Source: Planctomycetota bacterium (GTDB lineage Bacteria > Planctomycetota > B15-G4). From it: a DNA stretch of 64,000 nucleotides. The notes beneath the pieces were generated by a model. That model searched no databases and had not been told where the DNA came from. It worked only from the letters and a program-made list of their open reading frames with translations. Location: positions 37,223-101,222 of the forward strand of contig JAJDEQ010000102.1 in NCBI GenBank assembly GCA_029259695.1, written 5' to 3'. Both the position numbers and the translations under genes were made by a program. Below, in pieces: positions 8,697 to 16,937 of the stretch (within the stretch, counting starts at the first letter, position 1; every line of letters begins with the position of its first letter).

Positions 8697-9232
8697 CATC
8701 GCCCGCGCGAATCTCGCGGCGGGGTGTGCGCTCCGTCGCTCTTTCCCCCAGCAGACCTCGAGAAACCAAATTGAAGGAGGCTGACGAGAAGGCCCCACGT
8801 CTCGCTCGTTGATCACCCCCGGCGCGCAAACAAGCTGCCCCCCGCAGCACGCCCCGTCGGTGACCACGAGACACGCTACGAAAGTCCGGAATCGCCATGC
8901 AACACGTCAGCGACCTTGTTCCCCGGAACGAACACCGTCGCGAATCGGCCGCACGCAGGAGGTGACGTTGCAGCGTCGCTCTCCTCCAGCGCACGACCAT
9001 GACTCACTTGTCGAGACGATGTTGACACCGAAAGCGTAGGCGCGCCCGCACGTTTCGACGTGCACACACACTTGTGCCGACGCGCGATCCACGGGACCTG
9101 TTGTGTCCCTCATGCGTGTGGTGGCTCTCCGCTCTGCGGACACCAATCAAGAGCCCTCGAGCCGCGACCTGTCGCCGGTTCTTGCTCGTCCTCCTCCTCT
9201 CCCTCCCCCCGCGGGAGGAGAAGGACAGCCTC
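8695..9232. other. 538-bp intergenic region with several small palindromes
   Basis: No convincing gene longer than about 25 codons. Visible elements are GTTCC-CC-GGAAC (8928-8939), a perfect consensus-like -35 TTGACA (9022-9027) without a good -10 behind it, hairpin GCACG/CGTGC (9048-9052 / 9059-9063), and hairpin GGGAC/GTCCC (9093-9097 / 9105-9109). The region lies between the sigma-factor gene and the FG-GAP gene and probably holds the promoter of the latter, perhaps one read by this unusual sigma factor. Confidence 0.45.
8968..9039 (+). CDS. Possible 23-codon leader ORF with perfect Shine-Dalgarno
   Basis: AGGAGGTGA (8957-8965), almost fully complementary to the 16S rRNA 3' end, lies two bases upstream of a TTG (8968) that opens 23 codons ending in TAG. 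The peptide (MQRRSPPAHDHDSLVETMLTPKA) matches nothing I recognise. It could be a leader peptide or chance. It is listed because the ribosome site is the strongest in this intergenic stretch. Confidence 0.2.
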   Translation: MQRRSPPAHDHDSLVETMLTPKA

Positions 9233-10891
9233 ATGACCCACATCCCGATTTCGCTCCCGAAGGCAAGCCTTGCCATCACCCTCCTGGCCCTGGCCACTGC
9301 GCCCGATCTTCGCGGGCAGCAGGTGCTGGCCACGGTGCCCGGACAGATCGAAGGCGAGGCGCGCGGTGGCGCGCTCGTCGCCATCGGCGACCACGATGGT
9401 GACGGTGTCATCGACACGGCCATCGGATGCCCCGGTGGCGACGGCGGCGTCGTCATCGCGTCGGGCGCCGATGGAACCGAACTGCTCAGCATCCCGGCGC
9501 CGCAGTCGGGCAAGCGCTTCGGTGCGTCGCTCGCCGCGCTCGGTGACTTGAACGGCGACGCGGTACCCGATCTCGCCGTGAGCGCTCCCGGCGACCTCAG
9601 CGGCAGTGACCCCGGCCAGGTCTTCGTCTACTCCGGCATCGACGGCACGTTGCTCTACACCCTCACGGGTGCAGCCGGCGGTGACGAGTTCGGCGCGGCG
9701 ATCGACGCCATGGGCGACATCGACGGGGACGGCAAGGCCGAACTCGTCATTGGCGCCCCGGGCTCGGACCTGGGTGGCGACGATTCGGGTGCCGCCTCGG
9801 TGCACTCGGGCAACGACGGCACCCCCCTGGCCGTGATGCCCGGCGCGGACGACGACGATCACTTCGGCGACACCGTGGCCGGCGACATGCAGGGCACGCT
9901 CAAGGCCGAGGGCGAGGAGCCCGGCGTGATCATCGGCAGCACGCAGGATGACAGCGGGGGCAACGGTTACCTGCGCGTCTACCGCGGGCCCGACCTGGAT
10001 CTCGATCTGACGATCTCCGGCGCCCCGGGCGAGCGGGTCGGCGAGGCGGCGCGCTTGATCGCTGACCTCGATGGAGACGGCACGACGGACATGGCCCTCA
10101 GTGTCGAGGCGATCGACGCCGCCGGGGAACCCGCCGGCCCGGGCGTGGTGCGCCTCGTGTCGGGTGCCGACGGCGCCCTGATGCGCGAGCTGAGCAGCGC
10201 CTCGGCGGGCCCGGACTTCGGCTACACGCTGGCCGCAGTGGGTGATGTCGACGGCGACGGCGGGGCCGACGTGGCCGTCGGTGAGCCGGGTGCGGTGGTG
10301 GGCGAGTTCGAGAGTGCCGGCGCGGTGCGGGTCTTCTCGGGCAACGACGGTGCGCTGCTCCAGCGCGTCTCGGGCGGCCTGGCCGGCGCCAACCTCGGCG
10401 CGGCACTGGCGCCGCTGGGGGACATCGACGGCGACCTGGTCGCCGACCTCGGCGTCGGCATCCCCGGTGCACTCGCGGGCATGCTGCGCGCGGGCACCGC
10501 GCTGTTCGTCTCGGTTGCGCCCTGGGAGCCCATCGCCCAGACCGGCGTGCCGAACGAGGGCTGTGTGCCCGAGTTGGACGGCCACGGCCCGATCAGCGCG
10601 CACAACGACATGAAGCTCAAGCTGTGCGACGCCCAGCCGGGCAGCGAGGTGTTGCTCGTGATCGGCGGCGCGCTGGTCTTCGACCCCCAGAGCGGGACGT
10701 TCATGCCCCTGCCCGACATCCTCGTGGGCGACCTCTGGACCAACGGCGCGGGCAGCCTCAACTACACCTTCGAGTTGCCCGAGTCGATGCCGGCCGGAAC
10801 CGAGATCTACTACCAGTTCGTGCTGCCGGACGAGTCCGGCCCGAGCGGCGTGGTGCGGTCCAACGCGCTACTCGCCGAGACGCGGGGATGA
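9233..10891 (+). CDS. Secreted FG-GAP repeat (integrin-alpha-like beta-propeller) protein
   Basis: 552 residues with a signal peptide (about 1-29, ending LRGQQ) and at least six FG-GAP repeats, each with a calcium-binding DxDGDGxxD-type loop: GDHDGDGVID, GDLNGDAVPD, GDIDGDGKAE, ADLDGDGTTD, GDVDGDGGAD and GDIDGDLVAD. These fold into a seven-blade propeller like the integrin alpha head and act in extracellular or surface binding. The last 120 residues form a separate beta domain, with one Cys at NEGCVPEL and one at KLCDAQPG that could pair. GGAGGAGAAGG lies upstream of the ATG. It follows the sigma-factor gene on the same strand after a long gap and converges with the kinase gene. Confidence 0.88.
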   Translation: MTHIPISLPKASLAITLLALATAPDLRGQQVLATVPGQIEGEARGGALVAIGDHDGDGVIDTAIGCPGGDGGVVIASGADGTELLSIPAPQSGKRFGASLAALGDLNGDAVPDLAVSAPGDLSGSDPGQVFVYSGIDGTLLYTLTGAAGGDEFGAAIDAMGDIDGDGKAELVIGAPGSDLGGDDSGAASVHSGNDGTPLAVMPGADDDDHFGDTVAGDMQGTLKAEGEEPGVIIGSTQDDSGGNGYLRVYRGPDLDLDLTISGAPGERVGEAARLIADLDGDGTTDMALSVEAIDAAGEPAGPGVVRLVSGADGALMRELSSASAGPDFGYTLAAVGDVDGDGGADVAVGEPGAVVGEFESAGAVRVFSGNDGALLQRVSGGLAGANLGAALAPLGDIDGDLVADLGVGIPGALAGMLRAGTALFVSVAPWEPIAQTGVPNEGCVPELDGHGPISAHNDMKLKLCDAQPGSEVLLVIGGALVFDPQSGTFMPLPDILVGDLWTNGAGSLNYTFELPESMPAGTEIYYQFVLPDESGPSGVVRSNALLAETRG

Positions 10892-10908
10892 TCGCCACGG
10901 GCGCCTCG

Positions 10909-10940
10909 GCGCAGGGGGCCTGAGCTCAGGCCTCCTGCGC
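10909..10940. terminator. Bidirectional hairpin between convergent FG-GAP and kinase genes
   Basis: Arms 10909-10924 and 10925-10940 form a 32-base near-perfect palindrome, with 15 Watson-Crick pairs and one G-T pair around the core GGCCTGAGCTCAGGCC. It overlaps the kinase stop codon and begins 18 bp after the FG-GAP stop. There is no T-tract on either strand. Its place between convergent genes suggests a shared 3'-end structure. Confidence 0.6.
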
Positions 10941-13625
10941 GCGGTCCGCCCGGGGGGGCGACGGCGGCGGGGGCGATTGCACGTGCAGGACGGGGCGGGG
11001 CCGGCCTTCGGCGTCGCCGAGGGCGGCCGCGGCCTCGCGGGTCCAGTCGTTCTTCGGTCCGAGTGCCGCCAGCAGCGCCGTGTGGGCGTCGCGCAGTTCG
11101 GCGCCGGCGTCCTGCCGTCGGCCCTGGCTCAACAGGCAGCGTCCGAGGTGCGTGCGGAAGCGCGCGGTGTAGCGGTGCTCGGGGGACAGGGCCTGCCCCG
11201 CCCGTCGGACGATGTCGCGGTACAGCCGCTCCGCTTCGTCCAGGCGACCCTGCTTCTCGCGCAGCATGGCCAGCGTGTTCATGTAGCTGAGCGTCTTGGT
11301 GTGCAGGGCGCCCAGCTTGTCGCGCGCCCGGTCGACGGCGTCGACGATCAGCGCCTCGGCCTCGTCGAGCTGGCCTTGTTCGGAGAGGTTGAGGGCCAGG
11401 TTGTTCATGCAGGTCAGGGTCCAGGGGTGGTCTTCACCCATGACCCGACGCTGGCTCTCGAAGGTCTCGCGCATCAGCGCCTCGGCGGCGGGCAGGTCGC
11501 CCAGGGCCTGCAGGATGCGTGCCAGGTTGTTGGCTGCTGCCAGGGTGTTGGGGTGTGTCTCGCCCTCCACGCGACGGCGTCCCTCCAGCGCCTGGCGCTG
11601 GTGCACCAGCGCCTCTTCGAAGCGTCGACGCTCGGTGAGGAACTGCGCCAGCCCGTTGAGCGACTCGAGCGTGTCGGCATGGCTGTCGCCCAACAGCGCG
11701 CGACGGCCCTCGAAGGACGAGCGCATGAGCTCCTCGGCGTCCGCCGTGCGGCCCTCGAAGCGCTCCAGGACGAGCGCCAGGGCGAACATCGTGCCGAGCG
11801 TGTCGCGGTGCTCCGATCCGAGGTCGCGTCGCTGGACGTCGAGCACGTGCTGGAGCAACCGCTCGGCTTCGTCCAGGCGCTCCTGGTGCCAGCGCAGCAC
11901 GCCCAGCTTGAACGCGGCCTTGATCGTGTCGCGGTGGTCGGCGCCGAGCAGTTCCTCGGTGGTCTCGAGCGCCTGCTCGAGGTGCACCTCCGCCTGGGCG
12001 AAGTCCCCGAGCTGCTTGTGCATGCTCCCGATGGTCACGCGCAACGCGGCCTGGTCGAGGGGCTGGCCGGGGAGTTCGGTCTCGATGCGCTGCGCCGCGT
12101 CGCGCAGCACTTCCAGCATGAGCGTGGTGTCGCGGCCCTGGGCCGAAGCCGGGTCCACCGAGCTGATCATGTTCACGAGGAAGTCGTTGATCAGCTCCGC
12201 CCGGCGCGCCTGGCGCCGCGCTTCCTCCCGCGCCTCGCTGATGTCCTCGAGGTAGTCCTCGAGCGCGGCGGCCATCTCGGCGGCCGTGGCGTAGCGCTCG
12301 TCGATGTCGCGCGCCATGGCGCGCTGGCAGATGCTCACCAGGGTGGGCGGCGCGTCGGGGTTGAGTTCGAGGATCGGGACCGGGCACTCCCGCCGCACGA
12401 GCAGCACGATCTCGAGCCGCGTGGGGTGGTGGTCCGGCGAGACGTACGGCATGCGCCGTGTGAGCAGGTGGTACAGGATCGCCCCGAGCGAGTAGATGTC
12501 GCTGCGTTCGTCGACCAGGGCGTGTCGGCCCCAGGCCTGCTCGGGTGACATGTACACCGGCGTTCCGGCGTCCGGACGGTCGCGGCTCAGCCACCAGGGG
12601 TCGGGCTCGCGGTCGGCCTGCGCCTCGGGTTCGTCTGCTTCCACCGGGGGCGAGACCTTCTCCCCGGGCTCCGTCGCCTCCTCGCGGCGCGGGGCGAGCA
12701 GCTTGGCCAGGCCCCAGTCGATCAGGTACGTCTCACCGAACTTCCCGACCATGATGTTGTCGGGCTTGATGTCACGGTGCATGACGCCCTTGCTGTGGGC
12801 GTAGGCAACGGCTTCGCAGACCCTCAGGATCGAGCCGAGCGCGCGGTTGAGGGTCCAGCCCTCTTCGCCCCTGGCAACCATCTTGAAGACGGTGCGCAGG
12901 TTGCGCCCCTTGACCAGCTTCATGGTGAAGAACGGGCGACCGTCGGCGTCGAGACCGAGCTCGTGCACGGGCACGATGCCGGGGTGGTCGAGTTGTCCGG
13001 TGACCAGCGCTTCGGAGAGGAACTGGGCCAACTCGCGGGTGTTGCGGCGACCGCTGCCCTGGGTGCTGCTCGACGGCTCGCTGTCGGGCTCGCTCACGAT
13101 GTCGGCCCCGTCCAGCGCCGGGCGGTTCTCGAGCATCACCTTCTTGGCCAGGAAACGCTGCAGGTTCCCGTCCCAGACCTTGTGCACCTCGCCCATGCCG
13201 CCGCGGCCGATCTCGCCGTCGGCCCGGTAGCGTTCCGTTGCGCCCTGGTGGGAGGTGAGCCGGTCGACGAGTTCGATCGGCGTCTCCTCGCCACCGCCGG
13301 CATCGAGGTCCATCGACAGCGCCGCCTGTAGCGACGGGGGCGGGCCCTCCTCGGGCAGGACCCCGGTGAGCGAGTCTACGAGGTCGGGCAGGGCGGACTG
13401 GAGCATGGGCGCCACGTCCAGCCAACGCCCGTAGAGCAGGCGCAACTCGTCCGCGTGCTCGGGGTGTGCGGCGCACACCGATTCGAAGTCGACGCTGTCG
13501 CCGCGGGACTGGCGCGCCAGGAACTCCACGCACAGTTGCTCGGCGGGCGAACGGCCCGAGGGCCGCCGGTCTGCGTGCCTCTCGTCGTCGTCCGCCGGGA
13601 GCGGGTTGTCCGGTTCAGCCGGGAT
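10926..13625 (-). CDS. Ser/Thr protein kinase with C-terminal TPR array (probable ATC start)
   Basis: About 899 residues: an N-terminal FLARQSRGDSVDFESVCAAH motif typical of planctomycete kinases, a Hanks-type kinase domain with GRGGMGEV (P-loop), AKKVML (Lys), MHRDIKPDNIMV (catalytic loop), IDWGLAKL (DWG replacing DFG) and TPVYMSPEQ, then a coiled stretch and about eight tetratricopeptide units of the kinesin-light-chain type (e.g. HPNTLAAANNLARILQALGD). It should phosphorylate proteins in the cytoplasm, with the TPRs binding partners. There is no transmembrane segment. The first standard start in frame is GTG at 13529, but it cuts the conserved N-terminal motif in half. Thirty-two codons upstream an ATC (13623-13625) has GGAGGT six bases before it and no stop in between, so I place the start there. 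Confidence 0.85.
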   Translation of the reverse strand: MPAEPDNPLPADDDERHADRRPSGRSPAEQLCVEFLARQSRGDSVDFESVCAAHPEHADELRLLYGRWLDVAPMLQSALPDLVDSLTGVLPEEGPPPSLQAALSMDLDAGGGEETPIELVDRLTSHQGATERYRADGEIGRGGMGEVHKVWDGNLQRFLAKKVMLENRPALDGADIVSEPDSEPSSSTQGSGRRNTRELAQFLSEALVTGQLDHPGIVPVHELGLDADGRPFFTMKLVKGRNLRTVFKMVARGEEGWTLNRALGSILRVCEAVAYAHSKGVMHRDIKPDNIMVGKFGETYLIDWGLAKLLAPRREEATEPGEKVSPPVEADEPEAQADREPDPWWLSRDRPDAGTPVYMSPEQAWGRHALVDERSDIYSLGAILYHLLTRRMPYVSPDHHPTRLEIVLLVRRECPVPILELNPDAPPTLVSICQRAMARDIDERYATAAEMAAALEDYLEDISEAREEARRQARRAELINDFLVNMISSVDPASAQGRDTTLMLEVLRDAAQRIETELPGQPLDQAALRVTIGSMHKQLGDFAQAEVHLEQALETTEELLGADHRDTIKAAFKLGVLRWHQERLDEAERLLQHVLDVQRRDLGSEHRDTLGTMFALALVLERFEGRTADAEELMRSSFEGRRALLGDSHADTLESLNGLAQFLTERRRFEEALVHQRQALEGRRRVEGETHPNTLAAANNLARILQALGDLPAAEALMRETFESQRRVMGEDHPWTLTCMNNLALNLSEQGQLDEAEALIVDAVDRARDKLGALHTKTLSYMNTLAMLREKQGRLDEAERLYRDIVRRAGQALSPEHRYTARFRTHLGRCLLSQGRRQDAGAELRDAHTALLAALGPKNDWTREAAAALGDAEGRPRPVLHVQSPPPPSPPRADRAQEA

Positions 13626-13782
13626 GTCGCGACCTCCTCATAGGCGCCCTCGGGAGCATTCTACTCGCTGGCGTCGAGGAGGGTCGGAGCCGCCGCGGCC
13701 GCCCGGACCGGCCCGGGAGCGCCGGGTTCCGGGAGGGCTGGGCTATCCTGGCCCGCCTGCTGCCCCCGTGCCCGGCCGATCC

Positions 13783-14760
13783 ATGAGCACTGACCGCGTC
13801 AACGTCCTCAACATCGGCCTGATGCTGGCCTCGTGCGTGGCGGCCTTCGCCCTGCCGTTCGAGCTGTTCCTGTTCTCCTACGCCGTGCTGGGGCCGCTGC
13901 ACTACCTGACCGAGATCTCCTGGCTCCACGGCCGCCAGTACTTCGCGCGTGGGCGCTGGGACTTCCTGCTGCTCATCGGTCTGTGCGCACTGCTGCTCAC
14001 GATCCAGTACCTGCGCACCGACCTGGCCATGGCGCTGTGGGCGCCACGCATCAACTGCATGGCCCTGGGCGTCGCCTGTGCCATCGCGTTCTGGAGTCGG
14101 TGGGGGCCGCGCGCCGTCGTGATCGCCCTGGCCGCGCTGCTGGCCTATGCCACCGACGGCATGCAGCGGCCCCACGACCTGCTGCGCATCCTGCTGCCCA
14201 CGGTGATCCACGTGTGGGTCTTCACGGGGGCCTTCATCCTGTATGGGGCGTTGCGCGGGCGCAGCCGCTCGGGCATCGCCTCGCTGGGTGTGTTCGTCGC
14301 CTGCAGCGTGAGCTTCTTCGTGTTGCGTTCCACGCCGAGCGGGCGCGAGATCACGCCCTACGTCACGAACGCCTACGGCGCCATCGAGGGCGTCAACCAC
14401 ACGCTGATCCAGTGGCTGGGCATGCCGCAACTCACCTACACGCGCGACTTCTTCTACTCGGTGACGGGTGAGACCGTCGCCCGCTTCGTGGCCTTCGCGT
14501 ACACCTACCACTACCTCAACTGGTTCTCGAAGACGTCGGTGATCCAGTGGCACAAGATTCCGAAGGGCTGGGCCGTGGCCAACGTGGTCATCTGGATCGG
14601 CTCGGTGGCGCTGTACGCGTGGGACTATGCCGCCGGGCTCACCGCCCTGTTCTGGTTGAGCTTCCTGCACGTGTACCTGGAGCTGCCGCTCAACCACCGC
14701 ACCTTCGCCGGCATCGCCACGGAGCTGGGCGCGCTCGCCGGCGGACGTCGCACGGCCTGA
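13783..14760 (+). CDS. Polytopic membrane protein of unknown function
   Basis: 325-residue protein with about nine or ten hydrophobic segments. It opens with FALPFELFLFSYAVLGPLHYLTEISWLHGRQYF, a phrase I associate with uncharacterised membrane proteins in Bacteroidota and Planctomycetota. Histidines and acidic residues inside predicted helices (HYLTEISWLH, YTYHYLNWF, FLHVYLELPLNHR) could bind a metal or quinone, which would suit an enzyme more than a transporter; this is speculation. The frame is open upstream but the ATG at 13783 starts directly before the first membrane helix. It converges with the FUN14 gene. I do not know its function. Confidence 0.75.
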   Translation: MSTDRVNVLNIGLMLASCVAAFALPFELFLFSYAVLGPLHYLTEISWLHGRQYFARGRWDFLLLIGLCALLLTIQYLRTDLAMALWAPRINCMALGVACAIAFWSRWGPRAVVIALAALLAYATDGMQRPHDLLRILLPTVIHVWVFTGAFILYGALRGRSRSGIASLGVFVACSVSFFVLRSTPSGREITPYVTNAYGAIEGVNHTLIQWLGMPQLTYTRDFFYSVTGETVARFVAFAYTYHYLNWFSKTSVIQWHKIPKGWAVANVVIWIGSVALYAWDYAAGLTALFWLSFLHVYLELPLNHRTFAGIATELGALAGGRRTA

Positions 14761-14766
14761 CGGCGT

Positions 14767-14781
14767 GGGCGCTTCGCGCCC
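14767..14781. terminator. Short hairpin between convergent genes
   Basis: GGGCGC (14767-14772), loop TTC, GCGCCC (14776-14781) lies just after the stop of the membrane-protein gene and before the 3' end of the FUN14 gene. No T-tract follows. Possible shared transcript-end structure; weak evidence. Confidence 0.3.
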
Positions 14782-14802
14782 GGCCTCGATCGCCCGTACG
14801 GC

Positions 14803-15282
14803 TCAGCCCTTACGGAAGCCGAGCACGTACCCGAGCGCGAGGCCACCCGCGCTGGGCAGCTTGTGCTTCACCATCTCGCTCAGGCTCTGGTTGGACTTCA
14901 CGTTCAGCACCAGGTCGTTCGCGAGGGCCAACAGCTTGTCCCAGTCCACCGAGATCACGCCGCCGAAGGACAGCCCCTGGACGGCGAGGAAGACGACGGC
15001 GAGCACGATCAGCCCGATCTTCACCAACTTGCGGGAGAGGTAACCGAGGGCGAAGCCGATCAGCGCGAAGAAGCTGCCTTCGCTCACGTACGGCAGCGCT
15101 TGTTCGACCGCTCCCGGTTCCTTCGCGGCGTCGAGTCCCAGGTCACCCACCAGCCCGCTGGCCAGCGCGCCGGGTGACGAGGTGTCGGGCTCGGGGTCGG
15201 GGTCGGCGAGGGCGTAGCGCGCGCCGATCGAGCCGACGCAGGTGAGCCCGAGGACGACGAGGGCGATGGTCTTGAAGCTCAC
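14803..15282 (-). CDS. FUN14 family membrane protein
   Basis: 159 residues with an N-terminal membrane segment or signal anchor (TIALVVLGLTCVGSIGARYALA), an acidic linker, and the FUN14 core: EGSFFALIGFALGYLSRKLVKIG, then a second helix (LIVLAVVFLAVQGLSF) and the C-terminal SAGGLALGYVLGFRKG. In eukaryotes FUNDC1 is a mitophagy receptor; the bacterial proteins have no established role. The start is GTG with AGAGATC upstream. Identification rests on the two glycine-rich FUN14 signatures and the two-helix layout, which fit well. It is transcribed alone and converges with the unknown membrane protein. Confidence 0.82.
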   Translation of the reverse strand: MSFKTIALVVLGLTCVGSIGARYALADPDPEPDTSSPGALASGLVGDLGLDAAKEPGAVEQALPYVSEGSFFALIGFALGYLSRKLVKIGLIVLAVVFLAVQGLSFGGVISVDWDKLLALANDLVLNVKSNQSLSEMVKHKLPSAGGLALGYVLGFRKG

Positions 15283-15439
15283 CGGTGATCTCTCTCGGCG
15301 GCCGTCTCACGGCGGCAGGGCAGGACAGGGTCGAGCCGGCAGGGCCGGGGAGGACAGGAGGACAGTGCGGAGCCGCGGCGGGTCGGCGCAGTGCCGGCCG
15401 GCGCTCGCGGGAAGGAGTGGGAGCGGGCATCCTACCGCC

Positions 15440-15715
15440 ATGAGTGGCGCGACCCACATGGCCCTCCTGGGCTACGGCATCGGAAGCACGCTGACCTTCG
15501 CGATCTATGCCTGGGACAAGCGACAGGCGCGGCGGGGGGGATCCCGCGTGCCCGAACGGGTGCTCCACGGTCTCGAGTTGCTGGGCGGCTGGCCGGGCGC
15601 GTTGCTGGCGCAGCGCAGCCTGCGGCACAAGAACCGCAAGCGCTCCTACCAGGTCGTGTTCTGGATCATCGGGGGCCTGCACCTGGCCGGCTGGTGGTGG
15701 TGGTCCCAGCGTTGA
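15440..15715 (+). CDS. DUF1294 family small membrane protein
   Basis: 91 residues. The DUF1294 core is clear: IYAWDKRQARRGGSRVPERVLHGLELLGGWPGALLAQRSLRHKNRKRSYQVVFW. Two hydrophobic segments flank a conserved basic loop containing RHKNRKRSYQ. Members are small inner-membrane proteins of unknown function, sometimes fused to a cold-shock domain, which is absent here. The start chosen is the ATG at 15440 after GGAAGGAGTGGGAG some 20 bases upstream; an in-frame extension exists but is not conserved. The rhodanese gene follows on the same strand after 99 bp. Confidence 0.88.
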   Translation: MSGATHMALLGYGIGSTLTFAIYAWDKRQARRGGSRVPERVLHGLELLGGWPGALLAQRSLRHKNRKRSYQVVFWIIGGLHLAGWWWWSQR

Positions 15716-15814
15716 GACGGCGGGAGCGGGCCACCCGCGCTCGCGAGTGAACCGCGACCGGCACGTGGGGCCCGGGCGTTAGACTCCGGTCCCGCCCCCA
15801 CAGGAGCCGCGCCC

Positions 15815-16153
15815 ATGGACAGCATCCCCGAGGTCGACCCCGAGCAGGCCAAGGCGCGTCTCGACGCGGGCGACGCGATCTTCATGGACGTGCGCGACCC
15901 AGGCAGCTACCGCGCGGCCCACATCCCCGGTGCGTTGCACGTGGGCGACCACAACATCCAGCAGTTGCTCGACACGACGGACGCCGACGCCACGATCATC
16001 ATCTACTGCTACCACGGGCACTCGAGCCTGGGCGGAGCGGCGTACCTGCTCGAACACGGCTTCGACCACACGTTCTCCCTGCGCGGCGGATTCGAGGGCT
16101 GGCGCGGCGCCTTTCCGGGCGACACGACACCGGCAGAGGGCGGGGGACCGTAG
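15815..16153 (+). CDS. Rhodanese-domain sulfurtransferase, GlpE-like
   Basis: 112-residue single-domain rhodanese that moves sulfane sulfur from thiosulfate or persulfides to thiol or cyanide acceptors in the cytoplasm. The CDC25-like active loop is IIIYCYHGHSS with persulfide Cys65, closely matching GlpE; DVRDPGSYRAAHIPGALHV near the N-terminus is the usual rhodanese strand-helix. AGGAG lies upstream of the ATG. The short length and lack of partner domains suit a generic thiol-sulfur enzyme. It converges with the esterase operon. The physiological acceptor is unknown. Confidence 0.92.
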   Translation: MDSIPEVDPEQAKARLDAGDAIFMDVRDPGSYRAAHIPGALHVGDHNIQQLLDTTDADATIIIYCYHGHSSLGGAAYLLEHGFDHTFSLRGGFEGWRGAFPGDTTPAEGGGP

Positions 16154-16205
16154 CCGGTCGGGTCGCTCGTCCAGGGGTAGCGCGTCTTGCCAGCAGCCGC
16201 GGGGA

Positions 16206-16937
16206 TCAGAGCTCTTCGAGGTAGTGCGGCAGCATGGCGCGCCACGTGGGCCAGTCGTGGTCGTAGTCGGGGCCCCAGGGGTCGACCCGGTTGGGCACGC
16301 CCTTGGTGCCCAGCAGGCTGGCCATGCGCCAGTCCTGCTCGGGGTCCTCCCATTGACCGCCGCCGTGGCACATCACGATGAACCGGTCGCGCAGTTGGGT
16401 GAGCTGCTCACACTCGCCCAGGTTCGGCAGGAAGTGCAGCGGCGACGAGAAGTAGAAGTCGAGCGTCGTCCCGTTGAGGCCCTTGATGAAGCGGTTCACG
16501 TCGTAGGTGCCGCTCATGCAGATGGCGCGCTCGAACACGTCGGGGAAGCGGCAGATGGACGACATGGCGTTGAAGGCGCCGATCGACGCGCCGGCCACCG
16601 TGATGCCGATCTCCGGGTCGCGGCAGTCGTTGCGGATGGCGGGGACGACCTCGCGGCGGATGAAGTGGCCGAACTGGTTCTGGACCCAGGCCTTGTGGGT
16701 TCCCGGCACGTCGGTGTCGCCCCACATGGCCGCGGCGATGCTGTCGATCGAGTAGACCTTGATGCGGCCCGACGAGATGAGCGGTTCGAGCACCTTGATC
16801 ATCAGGAAGCGCTCGATCTCCTCCGCGTCGCCTCCGGCGGTGGGGAAGATCAGGACGGGCTTGCCCATGTGGCCCCAGCGGACGAGTTGGACGTCGTGCT
16901 GAACGCGCTCGGAGTACCAGCGGGTCGTTTCCTTCAC
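16206..16937 (-). CDS. Alpha/beta-hydrolase fold esterase (last gene of ATP-grasp operon)
   Basis: 243-residue cytoplasmic esterase-like hydrolase. The nucleophile elbow is AGASIGAFNA (catalytic Ser in GASIG), with LIFPTAGGDAEE forming the oxyanion region and candidate catalytic Asp and His in the C-terminal 60 residues (DPWGPDYDHDWPTWR). This short esterase type has no signal peptide, so it acts inside the cell. Its ATG overlaps the end of the ATP-grasp gene by four bases, a sign of translational coupling. With the Fes-like esterase two genes upstream it suggests the operon makes and breaks ester or amide bonds on one substrate, which is not identified. Confidence 0.85.
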   Translation of the reverse strand: MKETTRWYSERVQHDVQLVRWGHMGKPVLIFPTAGGDAEEIERFLMIKVLEPLISSGRIKVYSIDSIAAAMWGDTDVPGTHKAWVQNQFGHFIRREVVPAIRNDCRDPEIGITVAGASIGAFNAMSSICRFPDVFERAICMSGTYDVNRFIKGLNGTTLDFYFSSPLHFLPNLGECEQLTQLRDRFIVMCHGGGQWEDPEQDWRMASLLGTKGVPNRVDPWGPDYDHDWPTWRAMLPHYLEEL

